Below are positions 63,757 through 64,000 of a stretch of 64,000 nucleotides of DNA, piece after piece. The number at the start of each line of letters is the position of its first letter. Position 1 is the stretch's first letter. Below the pieces are notes generated by a model. The model was not told the origin of the DNA and did not search any database. It was given only the letters and a program-made list of their open reading frames with translations. The position numbers were made by a program, and so were the translations under genes. Location: contig NZ_JASISW010000022.1 of NCBI RefSeq assembly GCF_030063335.1, positions 1 through 64,000 on the forward strand, given 5' to 3'. This DNA comes from Rhodococcus sp. G-MC3. Lineage in GTDB: Bacteria > Actinomycetota > Actinomycetes > Mycobacteriales > Mycobacteriaceae.

Positions 63757-64000
63757 CGCGGTGGGTTTCCTGCCTTGGTTGTCAGCCCATATCGGCAGCC
63801 TAGCGGACGTCGCCGACCGGTTTTGCGATGCGAAGAAAGCGCTGAACTGGCGTTTCACGAGGGACGGTGCGGAAAATGCCATGTCCATTGCCCCTTCCAG
63901 CGGGCCACGAATCACCGCGCCTTCCTTCGTGCGCCACCGTCTCAGCCTCGAGATACGCGGACCATCGTGCGGACACACATCCGCAGTTGAAGCTTGGTGA
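63757..64000. other. Right window edge, no supported gene
   Basis: Open frames on both strands run through this stretch, but none has recognisable motifs or a convincing start. It may hold the 5' end or flank of the recombinase remnant. Confidence 0.35.

Noticed and set aside
1-64000. CRISPR arrays, rRNA and tRNA genes
   Set aside because: No regularly spaced repeats, no tRNA cloverleaf with a TTCRA-type arm and no rRNA core sequence were noticed by eye; a tRNAscan or Rfam search would be decisive.
63761-64000. A 79-codon plus-strand frame at the right edge
   Set aside because: No motif, no ribosome-binding site, and opposite to the decayed recombinase region.

Overview
The window looks like chromosomal DNA of a high-GC actinomycete in the Mycobacteriales, most probably Rhodococcus. 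The evidence is uniformly GC-rich coding, frequent GTG starts, a DUF222/13E12-type HNH protein, a DUF5313 protein, PucR regulators and an actinobacterial valine dehydrogenase. The genus is an inference from gene content. No rRNA, tRNA or CRISPR array was found. About 50 genes fill almost the whole window.

Layout. (1) 0-1.5 kb: the first codons of an IS3-type transposase OrfA and an HNH/DUF222 protein. (2) 1.5-10.7 kb: a purine-oxidation operon. It encodes a three-subunit xanthine-dehydrogenase-type enzyme, an (8-oxo)guanine deaminase inserted between its small and large subunits, a purine permease and XdhC, with pucR divergent. (3) 10.8-14.1 kb: TetR regulator, flavin-binding PPOX protein, secreted glycoside hydrolase and GAF protein. 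(4) 14.2-24.5 kb: an exopolysaccharide operon with a priming sugar transferase, Wzy-like polymerase, three GT4 glycosyltransferases, Wzx-like flippase, Wzz-like protein and a condensation-superfamily acyltransferase. (5) 24.5-27.6 kb: an RsbQ-RsbP-like hydrolase/phosphatase pair, divergent from a luciferase-like oxidoreductase. (6) 27.6-36.3 kb: an E. coli-type dapA, then a complete L-rhamnose operon (mutarotase, transporter, isomerase, aldolase/dehydrogenase fusion, kinase) ending in lldD, which would take the pathway's L-lactate to pyruvate. A LacI-type operator lies in front. (7) 36.5-49.6 kb: a mixed stretch with a flavin dehydrogenase and its divergent regulator, a membrane molybdenum oxidoreductase, an amidase, an amidohydrolase-permease pair with divergent TetR, an ArsR regulator and a broken pckG. 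(8) 49.6-63.4 kb: an amino-acid catabolism region. One half has valine dehydrogenase, a fused indolepyruvate-type ferredoxin oxidoreductase, a permease and a divergent Lrp regulator. The other half has an amino-acid 2-monooxygenase, an omega-amidase, a cationic amino-acid permease, an XRE-cupin regulator and an agmatinase/guanidinobutyrase-type ureohydrolase. (9) 63.4-64 kb: a broken tyrosine recombinase.

The most interesting unit is 57.6-63.4 kb. The monooxygenase and amidase resemble the lysine DavB/DavA pair, but the ureohydrolase makes more sense for an arginine oxygenase route (arginine to 4-guanidinobutanamide to 4-guanidinobutanoate to GABA plus urea). A 19-bp box matching at 18 positions lies in front of both the permease-amidase-monooxygenase operon and the regulator/ureohydrolase intergenic region, so the two transcription units probably form one regulon.
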